Origin: Methylococcales bacterium
GTDB taxonomy: Bacteria > Pseudomonadota > Gammaproteobacteria > Methylococcales > Methylomonadaceae
Direction of reading: 5' to 3'
NCBI GenBank assembly: GCA_026399015.1
Contig: JAPLRS010000009.1
Span: 46,047 to 110,046, forward strand
Length of the DNA stretch: 64,000 bases
Shown: positions 41,175 through 50,731 of the stretch, piece by piece
How the letters are laid out: each line of letters opens with the position of its first letter
Numbering within the stretch: position 1 is the stretch's first letter
The notes under the pieces: model-generated
Seen by the model: only the letters and a program-made list of their open reading frames with translations
Told to the model about the DNA's origin: nothing
Databases searched by the model: none
Program-made: the position numbers and the translations under genes

Positions 41175-41930
41175 CTAAGGATAATCCTGACGTGTTGGTC
41201 GCACCATAATCTCACTAATATGCACATGGGGTGGTTGACTCACCATAAAGTGAATAGTATTAGCAATGTCTTCGCCAATCAGTAATGGGCCAAATTTTTC
41301 TTTAAAAGTAGACACCATAGCATCACTATAACCGGCCGCTTCTTGAAAACCGCTCAACAATAATCCTGGTTCAACTAAAGACACTCGAATGCCTTTAGGG
41401 CCTACTTCACGGCGCAAACCTTCTGCTAATGCATGCACGGCAAATTTTGTAGCGCCATAAACTGCACTGAACGGTGAAATATTACGTCCAACTACGGAAC
41501 CGATAATGATAATGTCGGCTGCAGCGTTTGGATATTGCTCTACGGATGATTCCAGCATTAATTGCGCGGACTTTTGCAATAATGAAAGAGTGCTAGTGAC
41601 ATTTAGATGCAACACCTTTTGAAACTCACTTAGATCACTTTCTAGCACTGAGCCACCTAAGCCCTGACCAGCATTAGCTATAACAATATCAGGATGTTGA
41701 CCATATTGTGTTTTGGCAGCTTCAAATAAAGCGTCTATCACGAAACTTTCAGTGATATCACCGGCAACGCCATGAAAGTCATTGCCCAACTCAGACTCTA
41801 GTTGTTTTAATTTTATTGCATTACGGCCAGTCCCAATGACGCGGATACCTTCTGCAACCAATTTTTTTGCAGTTGCTTCTCCAATCCCCGATGTTGCACC
41901 AGTAACTAAAGCGATACGTTTTTGTGACAT
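41175..41930 (-). CDS. Short-chain dehydrogenase/reductase
   Basis: ALVTGATSGIGEATAKKL, NAGQGLGG, YGATKFAVHALAEGLRRE. Confidence 0.93.
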   Translation of the reverse strand: MSQKRIALVTGATSGIGEATAKKLVAEGIRVIGTGRNAIKLKQLESELGNDFHGVAGDITESFVIDALFEAAKTQYGQHPDIVIANAGQGLGGSVLESDLSEFQKVLHLNVTSTLSLLQKSAQLMLESSVEQYPNAAADIIIIGSVVGRNISPFSAVYGATKFAVHALAEGLRREVGPKGIRVSLVEPGLLLSGFQEAAGYSDAMVSTFKEKFGPLLIGEDIANTIHFMVSQPPHVHISEIMVRPTRQDYP

Positions 41931-42006
41931 GTTTACTTCCTTTATATTTTATGGATAACTAAACAGTTATAAAAAATTCAGGCAACGATTCTATAATCGT
42001 GAGATT

Positions 42007-44799
42007 TTAATTGGTAAAGTCAAGCAACTTTAAGCCAGGAGGCAGTGCTTCACCAAACATTTGTTTTTCAGCTTTTTCATCAAGTTCTTTGTATTGCTCT
42101 ACCATTTCTATCCATGTGACGGGTGCTTTGCTTAATTTTAATTTAGTTATAATTTGCTCACGCATGTCGCTATCAATATCCTGATCACGATCACCACTCA
42201 TTCTAGCAATTAAGGTTGCTGCAAAAGCAGCATGTAGATTCTTTTTCCAGTCTTCAGTTAATATTTGCGCTAACCATTGTTCGGCTACTTTTGCGGAAAT
42301 CAAGTTATGTTGACTACCATAAAAAGGCACTCGGGCACCAATTCTACCAACAGCCCACCAAGACTGTTTAGGCTCTGCGGATTTTTCTAATCGGCTTAAT
42401 AGCCAGTCACCTAATTGTTGTTTCTTATCTACAGGTAATCGCTCCAAAACCGCCGCTAAACGCACAATATCATCATAACTACGGATTTTTATTTGCTTTG
42501 CAACTCCGGCCTGCCTTGCTGCCGAAGGGTTAATGTATTTTGAAATATCAGCAAAGATTTGTTCTTGGGCCGCAACGGATAATCCACCAGCAATTCGGCG
42601 CCATAAGGTCCACCATTCCGTCCAATTTTGGGTTTCGTTTACATACTGAATACCATGCGCATAATGTTTCCATAATTGATCGACGCGCCAATCATCTAAG
42701 CTATCGCCCAATCCTGGTCTTAAACAAAAGCCAACTAAACTCAACCATACTCTTTCATGTTGCTCAGATCGACGATTAGATTTGGTATTATCAATGAGTG
42801 CAGAAAACAAAGCTCTTAATAAGGGTAATTGCCATTCATATCTATCAGCGCCTAATTGTTTTTCAAGTTCTGCACGTAAATTTTTAACCGCGTTGGCTTC
42901 TATGTATTTTGATTTAGAACCAAATATGGCTTGGATTCTCACCACAGCGGCGCCAAACTGGGCCGGTAAACTAAAATCTTTAGCAGACATGTCTGTCGCG
43001 GATTTTTTTCTAAGTTGAAACTCAACATTCCAACGTTGCTGTGAGTTTTCAACTGAAACACATTCTATTTTTAACACCCCCATTTCAGTTTGGGTGACCG
43101 CCAGTTTAACAATCACTTCAGTCATGGCATTTTCTGCCGATGTTTCAAAAGCAACCGCTAGAGGAGGTAAAAAATTAAAATCATCCGTTAGTGGCGTAAT
43201 ATCGCCAGCTTTAAACTCAAGATCACCGGTAGTTGACGCTAAATGAAATCTAACTGGCACGCCTAAACGTAAAGAAAACTGGCGATCTTTTAAGATAACT
43301 TCATCACCTTCTTCACTGCCTTTGGGTAAGATACACACGCCTTGAGGTGCATCAGTTTGAGCACTATCCAATACTAAGAAATAACTACGTGCTGCACCGC
43401 CACCAATCTTTAGTTTATTGTTTCTCTTGGCTAAAGCATAACTCAATGCACCATAAGCAACCGATAATTCTGGGTGCTTATTCTCTAAGAGAGTTGTGGG
43501 CTTATTCCCCCAGGAGTCAAGTAAACTTTTTAATCGACTGCTAATCAAATGGCTACGAAACACCCCGCCATTAAGTAATAAGGCATCGGGCACACTCCCT
43601 TCACCTTTCATGGCTTCAAGTGATGCATGACTGTGATGTTTTAAGAAACCAGCAATATGTTTGCTAATGGCTGGATCAGATGCATAAGGTAAACCAAACT
43701 CAACCACACCACTGCGTTTAATATTAGGCAATTCAGATTGCATTGATAAGGGAAAAAAGCCATCCAGTGCGAGGGTTCTTACTTCTTCTTTTGTAAATAC
43801 CACACTACGAGAACTACCAATCAGTTTTGAGCCACCTCCCAGTAAGGTCACTGTTGTTTGTTCAGGGGCGTCTGTCGCTAATAAGTGTTCTTTTGCTAAG
43901 CGACATTGTTCTAATAATTGGGATAAATCGGCTTGTGATAAACGTTTTTGTTTATCAACTAATCTACTTTCAGCGAGATGCGCAAGGGCTAAATCAATGT
44001 TATCCCCACCCAACATTAAATGATCACCCACACCTATACGGGTTAACTTAGGTTCTTGTGCTCCCGTTTCCACTTTAATTAAGGTTAAATCTGTGGTCCC
44101 GCCTCCGACATCGCACACTAACAATAAATGCACATCATTGAGTGTTTGTTTTAAATTTGCTGCGTTAATCCGTAACCAGTCGTAACAGACGGCTTGGGGT
44201 TCTTCTAATAAACGTACTTTTTTTAAACCTGCCATTTCTGCTGCGGCTAAGGTTAGCGATCTGGCTTCTTCATCAAAAGATGCTGGTACGGTTATAACGA
44301 TATCTTGATATTCTAATGGAGATTGAGGAAATTTATGGCCCCATACGGTGCGAATATGCGCCAAATAACTGGCACTGGCTTCAATGGGTGATACTTTAGC
44401 TACGTCTTCATTACTGCCCCAAGGTAATATATTGGCAGTATGGTCAACGCCAGGATGTGATAACCAACTTTTGGCGCTGGTAACAAATCGACCTTTAGAT
44501 TTTGCACCCAATAATCGAGCGGCCTCACCCAGAACGACAGGCATTTCTGAAAAGTCACCACCTTTGTTGTAACTAAGGAAATTTATTTCATTATTATTAA
44601 GTTCTTCAAGCGCAGGATGATAACGTACTGAGGGTAATAAAGGCCTTTCAGAGACTTGTCCAGGTGCAATTAATTGCTCAATTTGAAATAATTGTATGTC
44701 TTGATGATGGGTATCAGTACTCGCGAAAGCAACAACAGTATGTGTTGTACCCAAGTCTATCCCTACTACATAATTTTGAGATTGCATTTTTTCGATCAA
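42007..44799 (-). CDS. Hsp70-family protein with long divergent C-terminal extension
   Basis: VVGIDLGTTHTVVAFA, LLEEPQAVCYDWL, LLVCDVGGGTTDLTLI ATPase motifs; about 350 aa of non-DnaK C-terminus. Confidence 0.88.
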   Translation of the reverse strand: MIEKMQSQNYVVGIDLGTTHTVVAFASTDTHHQDIQLFQIEQLIAPGQVSERPLLPSVRYHPALEELNNNEINFLSYNKGGDFSEMPVVLGEAARLLGAKSKGRFVTSAKSWLSHPGVDHTANILPWGSNEDVAKVSPIEASASYLAHIRTVWGHKFPQSPLEYQDIVITVPASFDEEARSLTLAAAEMAGLKKVRLLEEPQAVCYDWLRINAANLKQTLNDVHLLLVCDVGGGTTDLTLIKVETGAQEPKLTRIGVGDHLMLGGDNIDLALAHLAESRLVDKQKRLSQADLSQLLEQCRLAKEHLLATDAPEQTTVTLLGGGSKLIGSSRSVVFTKEEVRTLALDGFFPLSMQSELPNIKRSGVVEFGLPYASDPAISKHIAGFLKHHSHASLEAMKGEGSVPDALLLNGGVFRSHLISSRLKSLLDSWGNKPTTLLENKHPELSVAYGALSYALAKRNNKLKIGGGAARSYFLVLDSAQTDAPQGVCILPKGSEEGDEVILKDRQFSLRLGVPVRFHLASTTGDLEFKAGDITPLTDDFNFLPPLAVAFETSAENAMTEVIVKLAVTQTEMGVLKIECVSVENSQQRWNVEFQLRKKSATDMSAKDFSLPAQFGAAVVRIQAIFGSKSKYIEANAVKNLRAELEKQLGADRYEWQLPLLRALFSALIDNTKSNRRSEQHERVWLSLVGFCLRPGLGDSLDDWRVDQLWKHYAHGIQYVNETQNWTEWWTLWRRIAGGLSVAAQEQIFADISKYINPSAARQAGVAKQIKIRSYDDIVRLAAVLERLPVDKKQQLGDWLLSRLEKSAEPKQSWWAVGRIGARVPFYGSQHNLISAKVAEQWLAQILTEDWKKNLHAAFAATLIARMSGDRDQDIDSDMREQIITKLKLSKAPVTWIEMVEQYKELDEKAEKQMFGEALPPGLKLLDFTN

Positions 44800-45013
44800 A
44801 GGATATGTTTAACGTTATAACCGAATGTGTTCGGCAACAAAATAGTAATTAAACGGCTTAAGTTAACGAGATATCTGGTGCAATGCAACAATAATCTATC
44901 TAAAAATTTTAAACGATAACCCTTGTAAAAGTTTTTAGAAAAAAAATTATTCCAGCAACAATGAGTCAAAGTAAGACTTAATACAATTTATCAGTTAAAA
45001 TAACCGTAATAAT

Positions 45014-45037
45014 ATAAGCCTATTTTTATGGGCTTAT
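45014..45037. promoter_or_regulatory. Hairpin upstream of the multicopper oxidase gene
   Basis: ATAAGCC tattttta(tg) GGCTTAT inverted repeat about 35 nt before the ATG. Confidence 0.35.
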
Positions 45038-45070
45038 CGTTTCTTAAAACAGTACATTAGAGGTCGTTGT

Positions 45071-46834
45071 ATGCGTAAAACACTCATTACTTTTACCGGG
45101 GGCGCGGCATTAGCCCTTATGCACACCTTTTCTCATGCGGCGACAGATTTACCTCCTTCAGCAAAAGTTGAATTAGGTCCAGTCGAAGAGGTCTGCTCAG
45201 AGTTCACTGATCCTGCATGGCGTAAAGAACAAACAGTTGATGGCGTTAAAATCCAAGAATCAAAGCTATGTAATCCTGATAATCCAGCTGATATTGCGGC
45301 CTTTGTAAAAGGTACAAATGGCATATCTATGGATACGCTAATGGCAACGCAACTTGCTGCCGATGCGATTACTTTATCTGATGATACTGATGGAGATGGC
45401 GACCCAGACAAAATAGTTATTAAACTTGAAGTTGTAGAACTTAACGGGCATTCACCCGACATGAAAGACCAAACTACAACTTTTGATATCGCACCAGGTA
45501 TTCAACCCACTTTTTGGGTTTATGCCCCAAAAACCCGTGATATGTCTACTAAAAGCCTCTATGAACTAGAAGCTAATCCTTTATTAAGAGCGCCCTCACC
45601 AGTAATCCGTGTTGAACAAGATGACGTGGTATGGATAGTTTTAGAAAATACGCATTATTTACCGCACTCTATTCATTTGCACGGCATTGATCATCCGTTT
45701 ATGAATCATGCGGGTAACGGCAATGATGGTGTTGGGCAAACCAGTAACATGGATACCATGCCAGGCCAAAGTAAAACGTACGTAATAAAACCACGTCAAC
45801 CTGGCACTATGTATTATCACTGCCATGTTCAACCTCATACCCATATTCCTATGGGCTTACAAGGTATTTTTATCGTTGAAGAAAACCGTCCTAACAACTG
45901 GGTGCAAACTCTTAACGTTGGTGCCGGACAAGTACGTCATCCTTCTGTTGCTGTACTTGAAAAATATGCTCGCGAATATGACCTACATTATCAATCAGCG
46001 GATAAAGAATTACATGAGCTAGTTGCTAGATCAGCTAATGATCCACGCTTAATCGCTAAGCACATGAATACTGAGTACGACACAACTGATGCTACTGATG
46101 ATTACTTTATGCTAAATGGTAGATCATTCCCTTATACATTAAGAGAATCTTTGATCCATATGGAAGAAAATCAACAGGTCAAATTACGTGTTTTAAACGG
46201 TCATACTGAATCTTTAGCATTGCATATTCATGGCCATAAACCGACTGTTACACATTATGATGGCGTTGATAATGGCCCTAGTTCTTACATTCAGCGCGAC
46301 GTACATGGTATGGTGCCTGCACAGCGTATAGACTTGTCATTAAGTGGTGTTGATGATGGCTTAAATAGTTACGGTCAAGGTATTTGGATGTTCCATGACC
46401 ACGTTGAAAAATCATTTACAACGGACGGACATGGTGAAGGTGGTGATATCAGCTTAGTTGTGTATAAAGGCTTTGTTGATGATAAAGGTATTCCGTCAGC
46501 ACATGGAATGAGCCTTGCCCCATACTTCTCTAAATCATTATGGAAAGGTCAATACCCCATTTGGCAAGATTATGATGCTTGGCGTAGTTTAGGTCTTCCA
46601 GACTTAAAAGCGGATATAACGCCAGCTAAAGTTGCCGTGCAAACGCCAGTAGCTAAAGCTTCAGAAATTGAGATGGCTGCTAGATTACAAGAAAATGATA
46701 CCTCTGCTTTTACTAAATTAATTTATGGTCTATTTTTAGGTTTATTTGCTTACACAATAATATTAAAACGCCAAGTTATCATTGAGGGTGTTAAGAAATT
46801 TATTACCTCTAAAGGTCCTACTATTCCACATTAA
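45071..46834 (+). CDS. Membrane-anchored two-domain multicopper oxidase
   Basis: HSIHLHGIDHPF, MYYHCHVQPHTHIPMGLQG (T1 site in domain 1), LALHIHGHKP, IWMFHDHVEKSF (no Cys in domain 2); N-terminal signal and C-terminal TM helix. Confidence 0.88.
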   Translation: MRKTLITFTGGAALALMHTFSHAATDLPPSAKVELGPVEEVCSEFTDPAWRKEQTVDGVKIQESKLCNPDNPADIAAFVKGTNGISMDTLMATQLAADAITLSDDTDGDGDPDKIVIKLEVVELNGHSPDMKDQTTTFDIAPGIQPTFWVYAPKTRDMSTKSLYELEANPLLRAPSPVIRVEQDDVVWIVLENTHYLPHSIHLHGIDHPFMNHAGNGNDGVGQTSNMDTMPGQSKTYVIKPRQPGTMYYHCHVQPHTHIPMGLQGIFIVEENRPNNWVQTLNVGAGQVRHPSVAVLEKYAREYDLHYQSADKELHELVARSANDPRLIAKHMNTEYDTTDATDDYFMLNGRSFPYTLRESLIHMEENQQVKLRVLNGHTESLALHIHGHKPTVTHYDGVDNGPSSYIQRDVHGMVPAQRIDLSLSGVDDGLNSYGQGIWMFHDHVEKSFTTDGHGEGGDISLVVYKGFVDDKGIPSAHGMSLAPYFSKSLWKGQYPIWQDYDAWRSLGLPDLKADITPAKVAVQTPVAKASEIEMAARLQENDTSAFTKLIYGLFLGLFAYTIILKRQVIIEGVKKFITSKGPTIPH

Positions 46835-46865
46835 GCGGATGTATTGATTTACTAAGAGTTATAAC

Positions 46866-47113
46866 TCCTCGACAAGCTCAGAGCGAACGGACTAACCATT
46901 TATTCCGTTCGCTTTTATCTGACCAAGAAGTTCAGTGAAAGGACTATTAATTTAATCCGTTCACATTTATCTGATCCAGTCCTCGGTATACTTGGTTAAT
47001 TCGTATAATTTAACCAAACCCATTTTTAGTGCATTTCTCTACACACGTAAATTTAATATAATCCGATTAGGTATACTTGCCCCATTCCGTTCGTGGTGAG
47101 CTTGTCGAACCAC
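46866..47113. repeat. REP-like repeats flanking a convergent intergenic region
   Basis: CTCCTCGACAAGCTCAGAGCGAACGGA (46866...) and ATTCCGTTCGTGGTGAGCTTGTCGAACCAC (about 47084-47113), same family as 11317-11400. Confidence 0.75.
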
Positions 47114-47126
47114 CTGCCAGTTCTAT

Positions 47127-47909
47127 TTATTCATTCGCTAAAAAAACTTCCACTTGCTGTAAAAATTCAACAGGTTGTTGCACATGCAACCAATGACCCG
47201 CATTTTTAATATATTTTAATATTGCAGTTGGAAATAGCTCGCTTAATTGTTCTGGCTTTACATAATTAGAATCCCCACCCGCTAGAAACATTACTTGACC
47301 TTGATAAGGACTTAAGTTGCCAGTGTCAGGAAAGGCAATAATATTGTCCCCTGTCGCATAGAAGATATCTAAGTTAACTCGCCAACTATATTCACCCGCC
47401 ATTAACACCAAATTTTGCAATAAAAACTGTCGATAAGTTAACTCAGGTATATAGGGCTCTAACCATTGCTCAGCTTGTTTGCGATTTTTAATTTCATGCA
47501 AAGGCAGAGCTTTTAAGGCCCCAATTAAATGATCAAAGGAATGTTGATAAGTAACTGGGGCAATGTCCGCAACTAGCAACTTATGGACTCGTTCAGGATG
47601 GTTTAATGCAAACCACATAGCAACCTTCCCACCCATGCTATGTCCCAATAAACTAGCTGTTTTTAGATGTTGCGACTCCATAAACGCGAGTAAATCAGCA
47701 GCCATGTTTGGATAATCCATTTGCTCATGATGGAAAGACAGCCCGTGATTACGCATATCTAAGACAAATACTTGATATTGATTAGATAACTTCTCCGCGA
47801 CTTGTCGCCAATTACGCGAAGAAGCAAAAAATCCGTGCAAAATAATTAACGGACTTTTATTGACATCAGCCTGCCCTACGCTTTCAAAAGCTAAGATATT
47901 TACTTCCAT
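47127..47909 (-). CDS. Alpha/beta hydrolase (YbfF-like esterase)
   Basis: IILHGFFASSRNWRQVAEKL, LGHSMGGKVAMWFAL, NAGHWLHVQQP. M22 of the ORF (47909) overlaps the upstream stop (TAATG). Confidence 0.9.
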   Translation of the reverse strand: MEVNILAFESVGQADVNKSPLIILHGFFASSRNWRQVAEKLSNQYQVFVLDMRNHGLSFHHEQMDYPNMAADLLAFMESQHLKTASLLGHSMGGKVAMWFALNHPERVHKLLVADIAPVTYQHSFDHLIGALKALPLHEIKNRKQAEQWLEPYIPELTYRQFLLQNLVLMAGEYSWRVNLDIFYATGDNIIAFPDTGNLSPYQGQVMFLAGGDSNYVKPEQLSELFPTAILKYIKNAGHWLHVQQPVEFLQQVEVFLANE

Positions 47910-48631
47910 TAGGCAAATACGAACAAGGCACCCATTATTGCGCCAAAGATACCGCCCCAAACAACCAACCAACCAAGATGCTCTCTAATAATGGCTTGTA
48001 CCATTTCTTTAACCAGTTGTGGGGTTAATTCACTCAAACGTTTGTCTATAACACTTTCAATTTTATCGATAATATCCACACCAATTTTATGCGCGTCCAA
48101 ACCTTCTTTAAGTGCAGATTTAAACCGTTCTGACTCGATCATATCAACTAAGGTTATTTTCATTTTGTCTGTAAATGGATCTTTTAAAGGCGCTAAAGCT
48201 TCTTGACCGCCCATCATCATTAACATACCCCCAAATGAAGATTCCATAATCGCAGACACTAAGCTTTCAAAAATTCGATCATAATCAACGGCATTTAAAA
48301 AAGGCTCAAGATTCAGCATCTTGCTACCTTGCTGTTCTTCTTTTTGAATAAATTGCTCTATATTTTCAGCTGTAAAAAATTGATTCATCATCAATTGTTT
48401 AATAGACAATTTAAATTCTTCAAAACGGGCTGGAATGACACCTGACCCATACAATCCAGGTACTTTTTCAAATAACATGTAAATGGCTAGCCAGTTGGTA
48501 ATTGCACCTGAAAGCGCAAAAAAACCAATAGATTTTATTAACTCTGGTTGAACAGGGCTGATATAGCCAATGCCAATGACGACGACTGAAAGTAAATTGG
48601 TGACAAAGCTTTTATTAAATAATTTTCTCAT
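47909..48631 (-). CDS. DUF445-family membrane protein
   Basis: GALTNWLAIYMLFEKVPGLYGSGVIPARFEEFK-like motif (GAITNWLAIYMLFEKVPGLYGSGVIPARFEEFK), terminal TM helices. Confidence 0.88.
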   Translation of the reverse strand: MRKLFNKSFVTNLLSVVVIGIGYISPVQPELIKSIGFFALSGAITNWLAIYMLFEKVPGLYGSGVIPARFEEFKLSIKQLMMNQFFTAENIEQFIQKEEQQGSKMLNLEPFLNAVDYDRIFESLVSAIMESSFGGMLMMMGGQEALAPLKDPFTDKMKITLVDMIESERFKSALKEGLDAHKIGVDIIDKIESVIDKRLSELTPQLVKEMVQAIIREHLGWLVVWGGIFGAIMGALFVFA

Positions 48632-48813
48632 TGATATATTGATGTTCTCAATTAAATAGGTTTAAAAATACAAAACATATTATAAAACATCAAGCTAACA
48701 TTCTGGAGATGGATATCAAGCATGGCATTTGGTTTGATAAATATTTATTACCTAAAACTAATACCTCTGAATTTATCGAAAAGATTATTAACTGGTTTTT
48801 AGAAAAAGTAGAG

Positions 48814-48861
48814 TGTTACCGAATTATAGAAGAAAACCTAAGTTTCTATAATTCAGTAACA
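48814..48861 (-). terminator. Strong hairpin downstream of the glycine-zipper gene
   Basis: TGTTACCGAATTATAGAA / TTTCTATAATTCAGTAACA: 17 of 18 paired, followed on the minus strand by CTCTACTTTTTC. Confidence 0.7.
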
Positions 48862-48874
48862 TTAAACAATTGCT

Positions 48875-49429
48875 TTATTTACTGGGTGGCGGAGGCGGTG
48901 GTGTGCCTGGGGGGGGTGGAGGTATAGGTTTTGAAGGCGGTGGAGGTGGAGGTGGTGGCGTTTGTGCATTTGTATGTTGCGGGACCACACCAGAAAATTG
49001 GCCAGTGACAGGAACTTGATGACCTTTAGCATACATACACTGTATAAAAGCACTATCGTAACGCTGTTGATCTGCATAGCTTGCGTAGTTAGGTGTTGAA
49101 TTAGCTCCAATAAGACCGCCAGCAACTAATCCACTACCCGCACCAATTGCAGCCCCAGTGCCTCCACCTATAACTGCACCCGTAAGGGCACCTGCTGCTG
49201 TGCCAATTGCGGCGCCTCCAATTGTATTAGTGGTAGGAAATTGACTATTTGTTGCCCCATTGGCTTGAAAATAAGCATATTGACGACAAATTGCATCATC
49301 ATTACGAAATTGATCAAAAGACAAACCATTACCTGGTAAAACCATAACTGATGGTGCGTTGGGTGTCATTGCACACCCAGATAACAATAATGGCAAAATA
49401 ATTAAAACAGATTTATTTATAAACTTCAT
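48875..49429 (-). CDS. Glycine-zipper lipoprotein-like protein with polyproline C-terminus
   Basis: LLLSGCAM lipobox; GGAAIGTAAGALTGAVIGGGTGAAIGAGSGLVAGGLIGA; tail TPPPPPPPPSKPIPPPPPGTPPPPPPSK. Confidence 0.85.
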   Translation of the reverse strand: MKFINKSVLIILPLLLSGCAMTPNAPSVMVLPGNGLSFDQFRNDDAICRQYAYFQANGATNSQFPTTNTIGGAAIGTAAGALTGAVIGGGTGAAIGAGSGLVAGGLIGANSTPNYASYADQQRYDSAFIQCMYAKGHQVPVTGQFSGVVPQHTNAQTPPPPPPPPSKPIPPPPPGTPPPPPPSK

Positions 49430-49437
49430 AAAATCCC

Positions 49438-49869
49438 CTATCGTTTATTACTTGGAGTGGGTTCAACTTGCTGCCATCCAGTTGAGCACTCTTTAACATA
49501 AGGATAATAACCCTCTGGATTACTACAGTGATACCAAAACCCCGCAGGATACTGTTGTTGTGTCACTGGTGGACTCTGTTGAATATAAACAGGCGGGCTG
49601 GTAGGAACTGGTACCGTGACAACTGCAGGTGGATAATTATAATACGAAGGGTAATTATAATAGGAATATGGATAAGGATACGGTGAAAAACCACCATAAC
49701 CCAAGCCAATACCACCAAAATAAATATCTGTTCCATAGCCCCATCCACCTCCAAAATGATGACCACCATGATGTCCGTGATGTCCCCCGCCCCAACCGCC
49801 TCTATCGGCATTAGCAACATTGCTAACCATAAAAACTAACAAAAACATAGACAAAAATCTAAATTTCAT
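49438..49869 (-). CDS. Secreted Gly/His/Tyr/Pro-rich hypothetical protein
   Basis: Signal peptide from M5 (MKFRFLSMFLLVFMVSNVANA), GGGHHGHHGGHHFGGG, PYPYPYSYYNYPSYYNYPP, FWYHCSNPEGYYPYVKECSTGWQQV. Confidence 0.75.
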   Translation of the reverse strand: MKFRFLSMFLLVFMVSNVANADRGGWGGGHHGHHGGHHFGGGWGYGTDIYFGGIGLGYGGFSPYPYPYSYYNYPSYYNYPPAVVTVPVPTSPPVYIQQSPPVTQQQYPAGFWYHCSNPEGYYPYVKECSTGWQQVEPTPSNKR

Positions 49870-49939
49870 AACACCTTTCACCTTATATTAATCAAGTTTT
49901 AGTAAATCTTGTTATCTTTGAATAATAGCTTAAAACTAA

Positions 49940-50395
49940 TTATGCCTTTGGTAAATAGTCAGTAATGTTAGCAGACCCCGTTATGACCCATGTAGTACCC
50001 GTATCCGTATTACAAGTAGCGGTATATACAATAGTATCACCCGCTATAACGCCAGAACCAATGGCTTTTAAAACAATAGTTATAGTACTTGACGTTGCTG
50101 ATAAGCCCACAGCAGTAACAGAAGTGGTATATTTTCCTGTATATGCCGCAGGAAGTGCTAAACCTAAAGTGGTATGCGTTGATAATGCGCTTAATGTCCC
50201 TTCGCTACAAGCGACCCCAATTGCGGTTCTTGCGGGTGTAGACAAACTGACGGCTTCTAAGATTTTTGCCTTTATGGTGTAATCTTGATATGCAGGCATT
50301 GCAACAGCCGCTAAAATACCAACGATTGCGACAACAATCATCAGTTCAATCAAGGTAAAACCACGTGAAATTTTTATAGCTATTAAATAGTACAT
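49940..50395 (-). CDS. Type IV pilin (PilA-like)
   Basis: Prepilin motif [41 protein letters not shown]-terminal Cys pair. Confidence 0.93.
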   Translation of the reverse strand: MYYLIAIKISRGFTLIELMIVVAIVGILAAVAMPAYQDYTIKAKILEAVSLSTPARTAIGVACSEGTLSALSTHTTLGLALPAAYTGKYTTSVTAVGLSATSSTITIVLKAIGSGVIAGDTIVYTATCNTDTGTTWVITGSANITDYLPKA

Positions 50396-50731
50396 GTTTA
50401 GATCCTTATTTAGATAAATTTAGACATAATGCCTAACGGAGTAAATCACATAAACATTATGGAGAAGAATTGCTGCTTTTAAAGAGAGCTAAGAAAGGCG
50501 ACTAAATAAAGAAGGCTAGCGAATCGTAACTGACGCTAGATTTATACCATACAACGATTAATATTAGCTACAGACTTTTGATGTTTGATTTTTACTAACT
50601 TGTAGAATTAACTGCACAATACAAAATAAAGGTATTTCACGAATTTAACAAAACTAACATTTTTAATGTGCAGACTATTTTGTCACTCAAGTTAAATCGT
50701 TACTATAACCAGATATAACAATGACTCAAAT

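Noticed and set aside
48709-48927. 72-aa plus-strand ORF
   Set aside because: Runs through a strong terminator-like hairpin and the antisense of the polyproline tract; no recognisable domain.
49965-50282. 105-aa plus-strand ORF
   Set aside because: Antisense to the pilin gene; composition mirrors the Thr/Ala/Val-rich pilin.
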